In this document: in pieces, positions 40,846-48,092 of the stretch
Layout: every line of letters begins with the position of its first letter
Numbering within the stretch: position 1 is the stretch's first letter
Assembly (NCBI GenBank): GCA_900770785.1
Contig: CAAGLJ010000169.1
Span: 1-48,092 of the forward strand
Source of the DNA: Lachnospiraceae bacterium
Lineage (GTDB): Bacteria; Bacillota; Clostridia; Lachnospirales; Lachnospiraceae
DNA length: 48,092 nt
Reading direction: 5' to 3'
Notes under the pieces: model-generated
Databases searched by the model: none
What the model was told of the DNA's origin: nothing
What the model saw: the letters and a program-made list of their open reading frames with translations, nothing else
Position numbers and translations under genes: made by a program

Positions 40846-41489
40846 AAGATTGTCAGTATCTTACCTTTGCCCTCGGCAAAGGTAGATTAGCCAATAAAAC
40901 CTTGGAATTATTAGAAAAAATCGGAATAACCTGTGAAGAAATCAAAGATAAGTCATCCCGCAAGCTGGTTTTCGTCAATGAAGAACTGAAACTGAAGTTT
41001 TTTCTGGCTAAGGGGCCGGATGTACCAACCTATGTGGAATATGGGGCGGCAGATATCGGTGTCGTGGGAAAGGATACTCTTTTGGAGGAAGGCAGGCAGG
41101 TATACGAGGTACTGGATCTGGGCTTTGGAAAATGCCGTATGTGTGTATGCGGACCAGCCAAAAGCCGGGAGCTTTTACAGCACCATGAAATGATTCGGGT
41201 ATGCAGCAAATATCCTAATATCGCAAAAGAATATTTTTATAATAAAAAGCACCAGACGGTGGATATCATTAAATTGAACGGTTCCGTAGAACTGGGGCCT
41301 ATTGTGGAGCTGGGAGACGTCATTGTGGACATCGTGGAAACCGGCTCCACCTTAAGGGAAAATGGCCTGGAGGTATTGGAAGAAATCTGTCCCCTTTCTG
41401 CCAGAATGATCGTTAACCAGGTAAGTATGCAGATGAATGCAGACAGGATTAAACCCCTGATTGCAAAATTGAAGGAAACATTGGAGTGA
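40842..41489 (+). CDS. hisG: ATP phosphoribosyltransferase, short form HisG
   Basis: 215-residue catalytic subunit for the first step of histidine synthesis, ATP plus PRPP to phosphoribosyl-ATP. It has LTFALGKGRLANKTLELLEKIG, the motif GAADIGVVGKDTLLE near 68, and the PRPP loop DVIVDIVETGSTLRENGL near 162. It lacks the C-terminal regulatory domain of the long form and so depends on HisZ, encoded just upstream with overlap. Second gene of the his operon. Confidence 0.96.
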   Translation: MKDCQYLTFALGKGRLANKTLELLEKIGITCEEIKDKSSRKLVFVNEELKLKFFLAKGPDVPTYVEYGAADIGVVGKDTLLEEGRQVYEVLDLGFGKCRMCVCGPAKSRELLQHHEMIRVCSKYPNIAKEYFYNKKHQTVDIIKLNGSVELGPIVELGDVIVDIVETGSTLRENGLEVLEEICPLSARMIVNQVSMQMNADRIKPLIAKLKETLE

Positions 41490-41507
41490 AAAATTTCGGA
41501 GGTTAGT

Positions 41508-42797
41508 ATGCGTATCATAAAGTTGACGGAAGAAAGCCGTAGAAATCTTCTGGAAGAGTTGTTAAAAAGAAGTCCCAACCAATATGGACAATATGAGACT
41601 GTTGTGAATGAAATTATTCAGGCCGTAAGGCAAAAAGGGGATGAGGCTCTTATTGAATATACAGCCAGATTCGATAAATGGCAGCCACAGGCAGATACTC
41701 TGGCTGTTACTTTTGAAGAAATTCAAAAAGCCTATGAAGCCCTTGAGCCTAAGCTGGTGGAGGTAATGAAAAAGAGTGCCGAAAACATCCGTCTCTTTCA
41801 CGAAAAGCAGCGGCAGAACAGCTGGTTTGATGCTAAACCTGATGGGACTATTCTGGGTATAAAGGTTACGCCCATCGAAAGAGCCGGTGTTTACGTTCCT
41901 GGCGGGAAGGCAGCCTACCCCTCCAGCGTATTGATGAATGTTATTCCGGCCAAAGTCGCCGGTGTCAGCCAGATCATCATGACCACTCCGGCAGGTGCCG
42001 ACGGCAGGGTTAATCCCGGGACTCTGGTGGCTGCGGATATAGCGGGAGTAAGCCGGATTTATAAGGTAGGAGGAGCGCAGGCCATTGCAGCAATGGCTTT
42101 TGGAACGGATACCATTCCCAAAGTGGATAAGATTACCGGACCTGGTAATATTTTTGTCGCCCTGGCAAAAAAGGCCTGTTTTGGCTATGTCAGCATCGAT
42201 TCTATTGCCGGTCCCAGTGAAATCCTGATTATTGCGGATGAAACAGCAAATCCCCGTTTTGTAGCGGCAGATTTACTCTCTCAGGCAGAGCATGATGAAC
42301 TGGCCAGTGCTATTTTGGTTACCACCAGTGAAGAACTGGCTCACAGGGTTTCTGATCAGGCAGACAGATTCCTTAATCAGCTTGACCGTACGGAAATTAT
42401 GCAGAAGTCTCTGGATAACTACGGCTATATTTTAGTGGTAAAAGATATGGAAGAAGCAGTAGAAACGGCCAATGCCATTGCCAGCGAGCATCTGGAAATC
42501 CTGACCAAAGATCCCTTCCAGGTAATGACGGGGATTAGACACGCCGGGGCCATTTTCCTTGGGGAATATTCTTCCGAGCCTCTGGGGGACTATTTTGCAG
42601 GCCCTAACCATGTACTGCCGACCAATGGGACAGCACGCTTTTTCTCTCCCTTAAGCGTGGATGATTTCTGTAAGAAAACCAGTATAATTTCCTATTCTCG
42701 TGAAGCACTTTTGACGGTGCATGAGGATATTGAACTGTTTGCCAAAAAAGAGGGCTTAACGGCTCATGCAAACTCCATTAAAGTAAGATTTGAATAG
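41508..42797 (+). CDS. hisD: Histidinol dehydrogenase
   Basis: 429-residue NAD- and zinc-dependent enzyme that oxidises histidinol to histidine in the last two steps. Motifs: GVYVPGGKAAYPSSVLMN near 126, IYKVGGAQAIAAMAFGT near 185, IDSIAGPSEILIIAD near 229, SQAEHDELASAIL near 258 (zinc ligand region) and HVLPTNGTARFFSPLSV near 367. Nineteen bases after hisG with GGAGG before the ATG. Identification is firm. Confidence 0.97.
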   Translation: MRIIKLTEESRRNLLEELLKRSPNQYGQYETVVNEIIQAVRQKGDEALIEYTARFDKWQPQADTLAVTFEEIQKAYEALEPKLVEVMKKSAENIRLFHEKQRQNSWFDAKPDGTILGIKVTPIERAGVYVPGGKAAYPSSVLMNVIPAKVAGVSQIIMTTPAGADGRVNPGTLVAADIAGVSRIYKVGGAQAIAAMAFGTDTIPKVDKITGPGNIFVALAKKACFGYVSIDSIAGPSEILIIADETANPRFVAADLLSQAEHDELASAILVTTSEELAHRVSDQADRFLNQLDRTEIMQKSLDNYGYILVVKDMEEAVETANAIASEHLEILTKDPFQVMTGIRHAGAIFLGEYSSEPLGDYFAGPNHVLPTNGTARFFSPLSVDDFCKKTSIISYSREALLTVHEDIELFAKKEGLTAHANSIKVRFE

Positions 42798-42892
42798 AAA
42801 TGTGAAGCATTTTGGAGGTTTGCTCTGAACAGTTACAGAAATTTTTCAAAAGGACAAATGATTTTTCTCATACAAAGAAAGGAGTAATGGTC

Positions 42893-43480
42893 ATGGAAAG
42901 AAAGTCAGCCATAGAAAGAAAAACGAAGGAGACGGATATTTCCCTTTCCCTGAAGCTGGATGGCAGCGGAAACAGCAGTATTTCCACCGGTGTGGGTTTT
43001 TTTGATCATATGCTGGAGGGCTTTTCCAGACATGGTTTTTTTGACCTTAACTTAACCGTTAAAGGAGATTTGCATGTGGATGCCCATCATACGGTGGAGG
43101 ATACAGGAATCGTTTTGGGGCAGGCCATTGCCGAAGCAGTGGGAGACAAAAAGGGCATCCGCCGCTATGGTTATTTCATCCTTCCTATGGATGAAACTCT
43201 GGTTCTTTGTGCTGTAGACCTCTGCGGCCGTCCTTATTTTCAATTCGATTTGGAGCTTCCTGCTTCAAAGGTTGGTGACTTTGACACAGAACTTGTCCGG
43301 GAATTTTTTTATGCTGTATCCTATAAAAGCGGAATGAATCTGCATTTTAAACTGTTCTCCGGAACCAATACACACCATATTATTGAAGCCGCCTTCAAGG
43401 CCTTTGCAAAGGCACTGGATATGGCTACCGATATTGATCCCCGAAATGAAGGGGTTTTATCGACTAAAGGAAGCCTCTAA
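42893..43480 (+). CDS. hisB: Imidazoleglycerol-phosphate dehydratase
   Basis: 195-residue manganese enzyme that dehydrates imidazole glycerol phosphate. It has SIERK-like start MERKSAIERKTKETDI, GVGFFDHMLEGFSRHG near 38, DAHHTVEDTGIVLGQA near 63 and SGTNTHHIIEAAFKA near 161, the histidine-rich metal motifs. I chose ATG 42893, eight bases after AAGGAG (42879-42884); a TTG at 42812 would add 27 unrelated residues and ATG 42887 is too close to the ribosome site. The 95-base gap after hisD is the longest within the operon. There is no phosphatase domain, as usual outside enterobacteria. Confidence 0.96.
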   Translation: MERKSAIERKTKETDISLSLKLDGSGNSSISTGVGFFDHMLEGFSRHGFFDLNLTVKGDLHVDAHHTVEDTGIVLGQAIAEAVGDKKGIRRYGYFILPMDETLVLCAVDLCGRPYFQFDLELPASKVGDFDTELVREFFYAVSYKSGMNLHFKLFSGTNTHHIIEAAFKAFAKALDMATDIDPRNEGVLSTKGSL

Positions 43481-43535
43481 AAGCTATACCTTGTATTTAA
43501 ATGCTGCCCTGGCAGCAGAGTGAGAGGAAAAATAA

Positions 43536-44819
43536 ATGAATAAAAAACTTGTTGCTTCCCTTTTTTTATATGAAAAGGAGGCCGTTACCAATTTTGATGA
43601 TTTAACCGTTGTCAGTAAGGATCCCGTTTCTCTGGCTAAGATGTACAGTGAGCAGCACGCTGACGAACTGATTATTTTTGACCTGTCCATGGGAGATAAA
43701 GAGCATGATGAGGCCCTTGATTTAATCAAGGAAATCTGTGACTCCATAGAAATTCCTGTTATTGGTGCAGGAAATGTAAAGCGTACCGAGGATATCAAAA
43801 AGCTGCTGTATGCGGGCTGCCAGAAGGCTGCACTGAACTATTCAAAGGAATCCAATATTGCACTTACCCAGGAGGTTTCCGAACGTTTTGGAAAGGAAAA
43901 AATCGTAGTTGCCACCGGGGATTTGAACAATTTCATGGATTTTTTTGATGTAATTGAAAATTATGCCTCAGAGGCAATCTATCTTGGAAAAGATAATTTT
44001 AAGGCGGCCTATGCCGCAAGCCCTATTCCTCTGATTAGCTGGATTCCTGAAATTTCTCTGGATAAGTTGATTGAGACCTTAAAAAACGGTAAGGTTTCGG
44101 GCGTTATGGGAACAATGGTGAATGAAAATGCGGCCCAGTTTGCTTCTTTAAAGATGCTGCTAAAGGATAATGGTATTCCTATGGCTGCTCTGGAAGCTCA
44201 GATTTGCTGGGAAGAGTTTAAGAAAAACAGTGATGGAATGGTACCCGTCATCGTTCAGGACTACCGCACTGATGCTGTGCTGATGCTGGCCTATATGAAT
44301 AAACAGGCCTATGAAAAGACCTTATCCAGCGGGAAAATGACCTATTGGAGCAGAAGCCGGGATGAGCTTTGGGTTAAGGGAGAGACCAGCGGTCATTATC
44401 AGTATGTCAAAAGCCTTACTGCGGACTGTGACAAGGATACCATTCTGGCCAGGGTTTCCCAGGTGGGACCTGCCTGCCATACAGGAAAAAACAGCTGTTT
44501 CTTTAATACCATTATGGAAAAAGAGGATGCTGCAGCGACCAATCCTCTGAAGGTATTCGAGGAGGTTTTTTCCGTTATCCTGGATCGTAAGGCTAACCCC
44601 AGAGAGGGTTCCTATACAAACTATCTGTTTGATAAGGGAATTGATAAAATTTTAAAGAAGCTGGGAGAGGAGGCTACCGAAATCATTATCGCTGCCAAAA
44701 ATCCCAATCCAAACGAGATTAAGTATGAAATTTCTGATTTCCTTTACCATATGATGGTATTAATGGCACAAAAAGGGGTAACCTGGGAAGAAGTTACGGA
44801 TGATTTGAGCAAACGTTAG
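43536..44819 (+). CDS. hisIE: HisIE bifunctional enzyme with N-terminal HisF/HisA-like pseudo-barrel
   Basis: 427-residue three-part protein. Residues 1-222 resemble a HisF/HisA TIM barrel (KMYSEQHADELIIFDL, VIGAGNVKRTEDIKKLLYAG, KIVVATGDL), but the catalytic aspartates of HisF are replaced by Phe10 and Gly128 and the barrel is shortened. Residues 223-325 are phosphoribosyl-AMP cyclohydrolase (HisI): MTYWSRSRDELWVKGETSG and zinc cysteines C298, C314 and C321 with the family spacing. Residues 340-427 are phosphoribosyl-ATP pyrophosphatase (HisE): KLGEEATEIIIAAKN and EISDFLYHMMVLM. The two C-terminal enzymes carry out steps 2 and 3. The N-terminal part is probably structural or regulatory. Last gene of the operon. 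Confidence 0.93.
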   Translation: MNKKLVASLFLYEKEAVTNFDDLTVVSKDPVSLAKMYSEQHADELIIFDLSMGDKEHDEALDLIKEICDSIEIPVIGAGNVKRTEDIKKLLYAGCQKAALNYSKESNIALTQEVSERFGKEKIVVATGDLNNFMDFFDVIENYASEAIYLGKDNFKAAYAASPIPLISWIPEISLDKLIETLKNGKVSGVMGTMVNENAAQFASLKMLLKDNGIPMAALEAQICWEEFKKNSDGMVPVIVQDYRTDAVLMLAYMNKQAYEKTLSSGKMTYWSRSRDELWVKGETSGHYQYVKSLTADCDKDTILARVSQVGPACHTGKNSCFFNTIMEKEDAAATNPLKVFEEVFSVILDRKANPREGSYTNYLFDKGIDKILKKLGEEATEIIIAAKNPNPNEIKYEISDFLYHMMVLMAQKGVTWEEVTDDLSKR

Positions 44820-44892
44820 CCGGATGAGCTTTTGTTCATGTTCTAAGCTGTCCTTTTTGTACATAATATTCTATAGCTATTTGTGTTTATGA

Positions 44893-44919
44893 ACCGACAG
44901 GCCACAGAGGTCTGTCGGT
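44893..44919 (+). other. Hairpin upstream of the small membrane protein gene
   Basis: ACCGACAG (44893-44900) and CTGTCGGT (44912-44919), a perfect 8-base stem with an 11-base loop. It is followed by CAAATTTA, not a T-run, so it is a poor terminator for the his operon. It lies 28 bases before the next gene and may act in its leader. No other hisIE terminator is evident. Confidence 0.55.
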
Positions 44920-44947
44920 CAAATTTATCCAGATGGGAGATAGAATT

Positions 44948-45277
44948 ATGCAGCTTGAACAAAAACTGGCACTTATTCAACAAATGCGGCAGGATGAGAA
45001 TTGGAATAACCGAAGGATGGAAGTCTGTACAGATGGTTTCTGTTCTCATCCAAAAAGAGACCTGTCAGGGGCCGGATGGGCCGATGAACAGATCCCTTTA
45101 TTTTCTTCCTCTTTCCGCCTTCGCTTTCTTTTGGCGATTTTTCTTTTCCTTCTCTTTTTTTATATGGATGTTGGCAGTGTTTCTCTGGGGAAGATAGACA
45201 GCCAATTCATCGAAACCTACATAAGTGAAAATCTGGTACCTTCTTCCTTAATGTCCCTGGTTGACGATATTCACTAG
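44948..45277 (+). CDS. Small single-pass membrane protein, unknown
   Basis: 109-residue protein that I do not recognise. A charged N-terminal half (MQLEQKLALIQQMRQDENWNN) with two cysteines in EVCTDGFCSHP is followed by one membrane helix (about residues 60-76, LLAIFLFLLFFYM) and a short C-terminal part likely outside the cell. I chose ATG 44948 with GGGAG at 44935-44939; the ATG at 44933 has no ribosome site. Its last 30 bases overlap the 3' end of the convergent MATE gene. Single gene; role unknown. Confidence 0.68.
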   Translation: MQLEQKLALIQQMRQDENWNNRRMEVCTDGFCSHPKRDLSGAGWADEQIPLFSSSFRLRFLLAIFLFLLFFYMDVGSVSLGKIDSQFIETYISENLVPSSLMSLVDDIH

Positions 45278-46648
45278 CCACACATTACTTTTCACCATAA
45301 AATAGCCAATGACGGCTTTTACAAACTCCATAGACTGTACACACCAGAAAACGGTAACAATATTCAGGGTGGTGAAATTGGACAGCAAAAAGGCTACCGG
45401 AATAACCAAAGCCCAGGTATAAACTGAGTCAAAGATGAGGGTAACTACAGTTTTTCCTCCCGAACGAAGAGTAAAATAGGTGCTGTGACAGAAGGCACAC
45501 AGGGGCATAATCATAGCAGAAATAACGATAAACTGCCTTGCCAGCTCTTTGATGCTTTCCTCTGTATTATAGATGTTTGGAAAGAATCTTCCCACAGCAA
45601 TCATAAGAACAGACATACCCATACAGGCCGTTACCACAAAGAAAAGCATTTTGTTATCTGCATCCTTGGCCTCTTTCAGCCTGCCTGCTCCCAACAGCTG
45701 ACCAACCACGACAGAGATGGCAGAGCCCAGCTGAATATATACAATATTAAAGAGATTGGTGATGGTGGAGGAAATATTCTGTGCTGCCACAACCTCCAGG
45801 CCACGAACAGCATAGCATTGTACGATTACCGTCATTCCGGTGGCCCAAAGTACCTCATTTATCATCAATGGTGTACCCTTCTTTAATACTGCCTTCAGTA
45901 CAGAAGCGGGAATCCGAAGACTGCGGTAGGCTCCTGCAATGAATCTGTTCCTTTGCGGATGCAAATGGGTCCAGATGACCACAATAATACATTCCAGATA
46001 GCGGGCAATTACTGTAGCAGCAGCCGCACCGACAACCCCCATTGCAGGGAATACTCCAATTCCGAAAATCAGCAGATAATCCAGAATAAGATTGGCAAAT
46101 ACCGCGACTACGCTGGCTACCATGGGCGTAAAGGTATGGCCTGTTTCCCTGAGAGTATTTCCATAGGCCTGAGAGAGTGCAAAGGGCACCAGTCCCCAGA
46201 GCATAATAGCCAGATATTCTTTACCATATTTCAGTGCCAGAGTAATGTCTCCTACAGAGCCGGTATCGTTTAGATAGAGGGAAATCAGCTCAGTATCCAG
46301 AGTAAGTATCAGGGCCAGGGCTATCAGGGTGATTATCGTACAGGCATAGAGCTTAAAGCGGAAGGTATATTTCTGTCCTTCATAATCCCCTTTGCCAAAA
46401 AATTGAGTACCAAAAATACCGGCACCGGATACTCCACCGAAAATACAGATATTAAATACAAAAATCAACTGATTCACGATGGCCACACCGGACATCTGCT
46501 CTGTACCAATCTGACCCACCATAATATTATCCAGAAAGCTGACGAAGCTGGTGATGGCATTTTGAACAATCATAGGTACACAAATGCTCAAAATATGTAA
46601 ATAAAAATCCTTATTGCCAATAAATGTTTTCCTGAATTTCTGTAGCAT
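45248..46648 (-). CDS. MATE family multidrug efflux transporter
   Basis: 466-residue, 12-helix antiporter of the MATE family (NorM/DinF type). The protein starts MLQKFRKTFIGNKDF and the first helix has SICVPMIVQNAITSFVSFLDNIMVGQIG (shown in part: FVSFLDNIMVGQIG), the typical MATE opening; the two six-helix halves repeat around residues 235-250. GAAAGGAAG lies upstream of the ATG. It has its own consensus promoter. Its 3' end overlaps the small membrane protein gene by 30 bases in convergent orientation. Substrate unknown; drug or toxic-cation export by sodium or proton gradient is usual. Confidence 0.93.
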   Translation of the reverse strand: MLQKFRKTFIGNKDFYLHILSICVPMIVQNAITSFVSFLDNIMVGQIGTEQMSGVAIVNQLIFVFNICIFGGVSGAGIFGTQFFGKGDYEGQKYTFRFKLYACTIITLIALALILTLDTELISLYLNDTGSVGDITLALKYGKEYLAIMLWGLVPFALSQAYGNTLRETGHTFTPMVASVVAVFANLILDYLLIFGIGVFPAMGVVGAAAATVIARYLECIIVVIWTHLHPQRNRFIAGAYRSLRIPASVLKAVLKKGTPLMINEVLWATGMTVIVQCYAVRGLEVVAAQNISSTITNLFNIVYIQLGSAISVVVGQLLGAGRLKEAKDADNKMLFFVVTACMGMSVLMIAVGRFFPNIYNTEESIKELARQFIVISAMIMPLCAFCHSTYFTLRSGGKTVVTLIFDSVYTWALVIPVAFLLSNFTTLNIVTVFWCVQSMEFVKAVIGYFMVKSNVWLVNIVNQGH

Positions 46649-46677
46649 TTTTTCTTCTTCCTTTCACAAGCCCGACT

Positions 46678-46706
46678 ATTATATCCCTCAAAAAATATTT
46701 TGTCAA
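46678..46706 (-). promoter_or_regulatory. MATE gene promoter
   Basis: On the minus strand TTGACA (46701-46706), 17-base spacer, TATAAT (46678-46683): a full consensus promoter. Confidence 0.9.
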
Positions 46707-46758
46707 ACAGTCTTTTTTTGTTGTAAAATAATGACAGAAATCTTAAAGGAGGCTGTCT

Positions 46759-46797
46759 ATGCTTGCTGCGGGAAAACTACAGCAGATTCAGTTGTAA
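46759..46797 (+). pseudogene. Twelve-codon ORF with strong ribosome site, possible gene remnant
   Basis: ATG 46759 follows AAAGGAGG (46745-46752) at ideal distance and encodes MLAAGKLQQIQL before a stop. A -10-like TAAAAT lies at 46724-46729. In the -1 frame the sequence continues as VVKSTTGK. The pattern ML-x2-GK-x-Q-x3-VVK resembles the start of CvfB-type S1 RNA-binding proteins, so this could be the stranded 5' end of a lost gene. The match is short and tentative. The DUF368 terminator begins 13 bases later. Confidence 0.3.
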
Positions 46798-46809
46798 AAA
46801 GCACGACTG

Positions 46810-46840
46810 GAAAAACCAGCTTCTGGTGGAAAGCTGGTTC
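46810..46840 (-). terminator. Terminator after the DUF368 gene
   Basis: AACCAGCTT (46814-46822) and AAGCTGGTT (46831-46839), a perfect 9-base stem. On the minus strand it is followed by TTT. Confidence 0.85.
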
Positions 46841-46841
46841 C

Positions 46842-47678
46842 TTACTGGAATTTTTTGTTGAATTTGCCAAGTCCAAGGGAGGCAATTCCTCCAATGAGCA
46901 GACAAAGTGTATTGAGGATAAAAGCCGGAAGAGACTGGGTAAAGCTTTTAAAAGGAATAATCATAATTGTGGCCCCGATTACAATGCCGATGATCCCATG
47001 AAAGGCTACGGAATAGTGTCTGCTAAACAGGGTATTGACTGCTTTGGAAAGCAGGATAATAGTGGCAAGGCAGCCTATCCCTCCGGGCAGCAATATGGCA
47101 AAGTCCATATGACCGATACCCGCCACAAAGGGCTCATACAGACCCAGCGGCATGAGCAGGGTGGAAAAGCTCATTCCCGGCATAATTACACTTAAAGCCA
47201 GACAGAAGCCGCAGAATACATACCAAAGGAAGCTGGGGGTAATTTCCACAGAAAAAATCTGCAGGGCCGCCAAAAGGGAAAACACAGCTATCATGGCAAT
47301 GTACATGGCAGTATAGGATTTTCCATCCCGGCCTTTTTCTCCTGCTTCCTCAAAAAGTGAGGGCAACATTCCTGTAATCAAGCCAATAAAAAGGCACACA
47401 GAAGGAGCAGGGTATTTTTCCAGCAGGACGGAAAGAAGATTGGCAATTCCCAGAAAGCCGATTGCTCCGCCGATGCCGATGGGAAGCAGTTTGGGCATAT
47501 GGGTTTTAAAAGTATGTAGGGGGTCTGCCAAAAACTCCATAATGGTCTGATAAATACCAAAAATCACGCAGAGAACACCACCGGATATACCAGGCAGAAC
47601 GGCTCCCAGACCAATCAGAGAGCCCTGTAAAATTTTCACCAAAAAGCGAACAGGGGAAAAGGGATTATGTTGACTCAT
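46842..47678 (-). CDS. DUF368 membrane transporter (PopT-like undecaprenyl phosphate translocase)
   Basis: 278-residue polytopic protein with about eight membrane helices. DUF368 marks: GSLIGLGAVLPGISGGVLCVIFGIYQ near 20 (shown in part: GAVLPGISGGVLCV) and a second, inverted-type repeat SVIMPGMSFSTLLMPLGLY near 165. DUF368 proteins (PopT) have been reported to return undecaprenyl phosphate, the wall-lipid carrier, across the membrane. I chose ATG 47678 with GGAGG at 47684-47688; an in-frame start four codons earlier would lie in the ribosome site. It is a single gene with a terminator. Family call is firm; function by homology. Confidence 0.9.
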   Translation of the reverse strand: MSQHNPFSPVRFLVKILQGSLIGLGAVLPGISGGVLCVIFGIYQTIMEFLADPLHTFKTHMPKLLPIGIGGAIGFLGIANLLSVLLEKYPAPSVCLFIGLITGMLPSLFEEAGEKGRDGKSYTAMYIAMIAVFSLLAALQIFSVEITPSFLWYVFCGFCLALSVIMPGMSFSTLLMPLGLYEPFVAGIGHMDFAILLPGGIGCLATIILLSKAVNTLFSRHYSVAFHGIIGIVIGATIMIIPFKSFTQSLPAFILNTLCLLIGGIASLGLGKFNKKFQ

Positions 47679-48092
47679 TATTACCTCCATTCCGAAGCGT
47701 TTTGTGCTGAGGGAATGCGACTTTACTTCGTTTATCCATCTTCTTAAACAGTATATTCAGGTATAGCAGTACCTATAATCATAATTATTACCATATAAGA
47801 GCTTCTGATTTCAAGAAAAATAAATCGTGAAAATTCGCGAAAGGAAGGATAGAGAGAAAAATGAAAACGGCAAAATTATTTTTATGTGGACTTCAATCCA
47901 TAACAGGGTCAGGAGAGAAGTCAGGGCAGAAAATTTCCCACCATTTTCCAATACCTTGAGTTTCCGTAAACTGTAACTGAAAAATGAGTATATTTTCCCA
48001 AAGTACCAATCTGTCGTTTTTTTGAAGGCAAAGAGTGACAGTTCTGTGAGTAGAGGCACTTTAATAAACCCCACCGGAACCGGGCTTTGGGA
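47679..48092. other. Right-end intergenic region
   Basis: About 410 bases with no credible gene. It must hold the leftward promoter of the DUF368 gene; on the minus strand a TATACT at 47752-47757 is the best -10. Just upstream of it lies AGGTA-N6-TACCT (47759-47774), a small palindrome placed where an operator would be. The 87-residue frame at 47811-48074 (minus) lacks a ribosome site and is rich in Phe, Ser and Leu in no recognisable pattern, so I do not call it. Confidence 0.6.

Noticed and set aside
46614..47195. Open frame of 193 codons on the plus strand
   Set aside because: Most of it is the antisense of the DUF368 gene, it has no ribosome site at its start, and its composition is random.
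47811..48074. 87-codon frame on the minus strand at the right end
   Set aside because: No ribosome site, odd Phe/Ser-rich composition and no recognisable motif; more likely intergenic.
1..48092. Mobile elements, CRISPR, tRNA or rRNA genes
   Set aside because: No transposase, integrase, repeat-spacer array, tRNA-like CCA/T-loop pattern or rRNA stretch was noticed by eye on either strand.

Overview
The window is chromosomal DNA from a low-GC, endospore-lineage Firmicute, most likely a gut-type Clostridia of the family Lachnospiraceae. This rests on the gene set and order: RuvAB with RecU instead of RuvC, an Asp23/YloV/RecG block, DUF2953 plus YtfJ, RsmD/CoaD/YlbJ, a HisZ-dependent short HisG, a HisIE with a HisF-like front end, and strong AGGAGG ribosome binding sites throughout. 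The assignment is by recognition only; no search was run. No rRNA, tRNA, CRISPR array, transposon or phage gene was seen, and the region reads as a stable core chromosome.

Layout. 1-3924 is a branched-chain amino acid locus: the 3' end of ilvC, a leftward LysR-type regulator, a 600-base intergenic region full of inverted repeats, then leuC and leuD. 3955-8136 is a four-gene operon behind a promoter with a palindromic operator: two ABC half-transporters, a YgbA-family cysteine protein and a DUF454 membrane protein. 8224-9243 is a metallo-beta-lactamase-fold lipoprotein. 9421-11094 is ruvAB. 11205-16822 holds cell division and wall genes: zapA, a U32 protease-family protein, a SEDS glycosyltransferase and a class B penicillin-binding protein. 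16920-19151 holds a NUDIX hydrolase, an unknown small protein, DUF2953 and YtfJ. 19190-20745 on the minus strand is an FprA flavodiiron protein and ribosomal protein L28.

20942-26056 is the Asp23, FakA, RecG, DegV(FakB) block, which supplies both halves of a fatty acid kinase. 26210-32075 is a type II topoisomerase pair (ParE/ParC type), rsmD, coaD and a coiled-coil protein. ylbJ runs leftward behind a possible sporulation promoter. 33217-39576 is a run of RNA-modification and housekeeping genes: two pseudouridine synthases, a HAD phosphatase, a YgiQ radical SAM protein, an SDR dehydrogenase, an unknown membrane protein and RecU. 39661-44819 is a partial histidine operon hisZ-G-D-B-IE; hisC, hisH, hisA and hisF are not here. 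The right end carries a small unknown membrane protein, a MATE exporter and a DUF368 transporter.

The most interesting signals are: (1) four inverted repeats of form GGG(C/T)A-N23-TGCCC, all with exactly 23 bases between the arms, in the lysR-leuC gap; (2) a textbook LysR-type site placed at about -65 with a second palindrome at about -38 of the leuC promoter; (3) a TTAG-N6-CTAA operator over the start of the ABC/YgbA/DUF454 operon, which suggests metal control; and (4) a HisF-like domain that has lost both catalytic aspartates, fused to HisIE.
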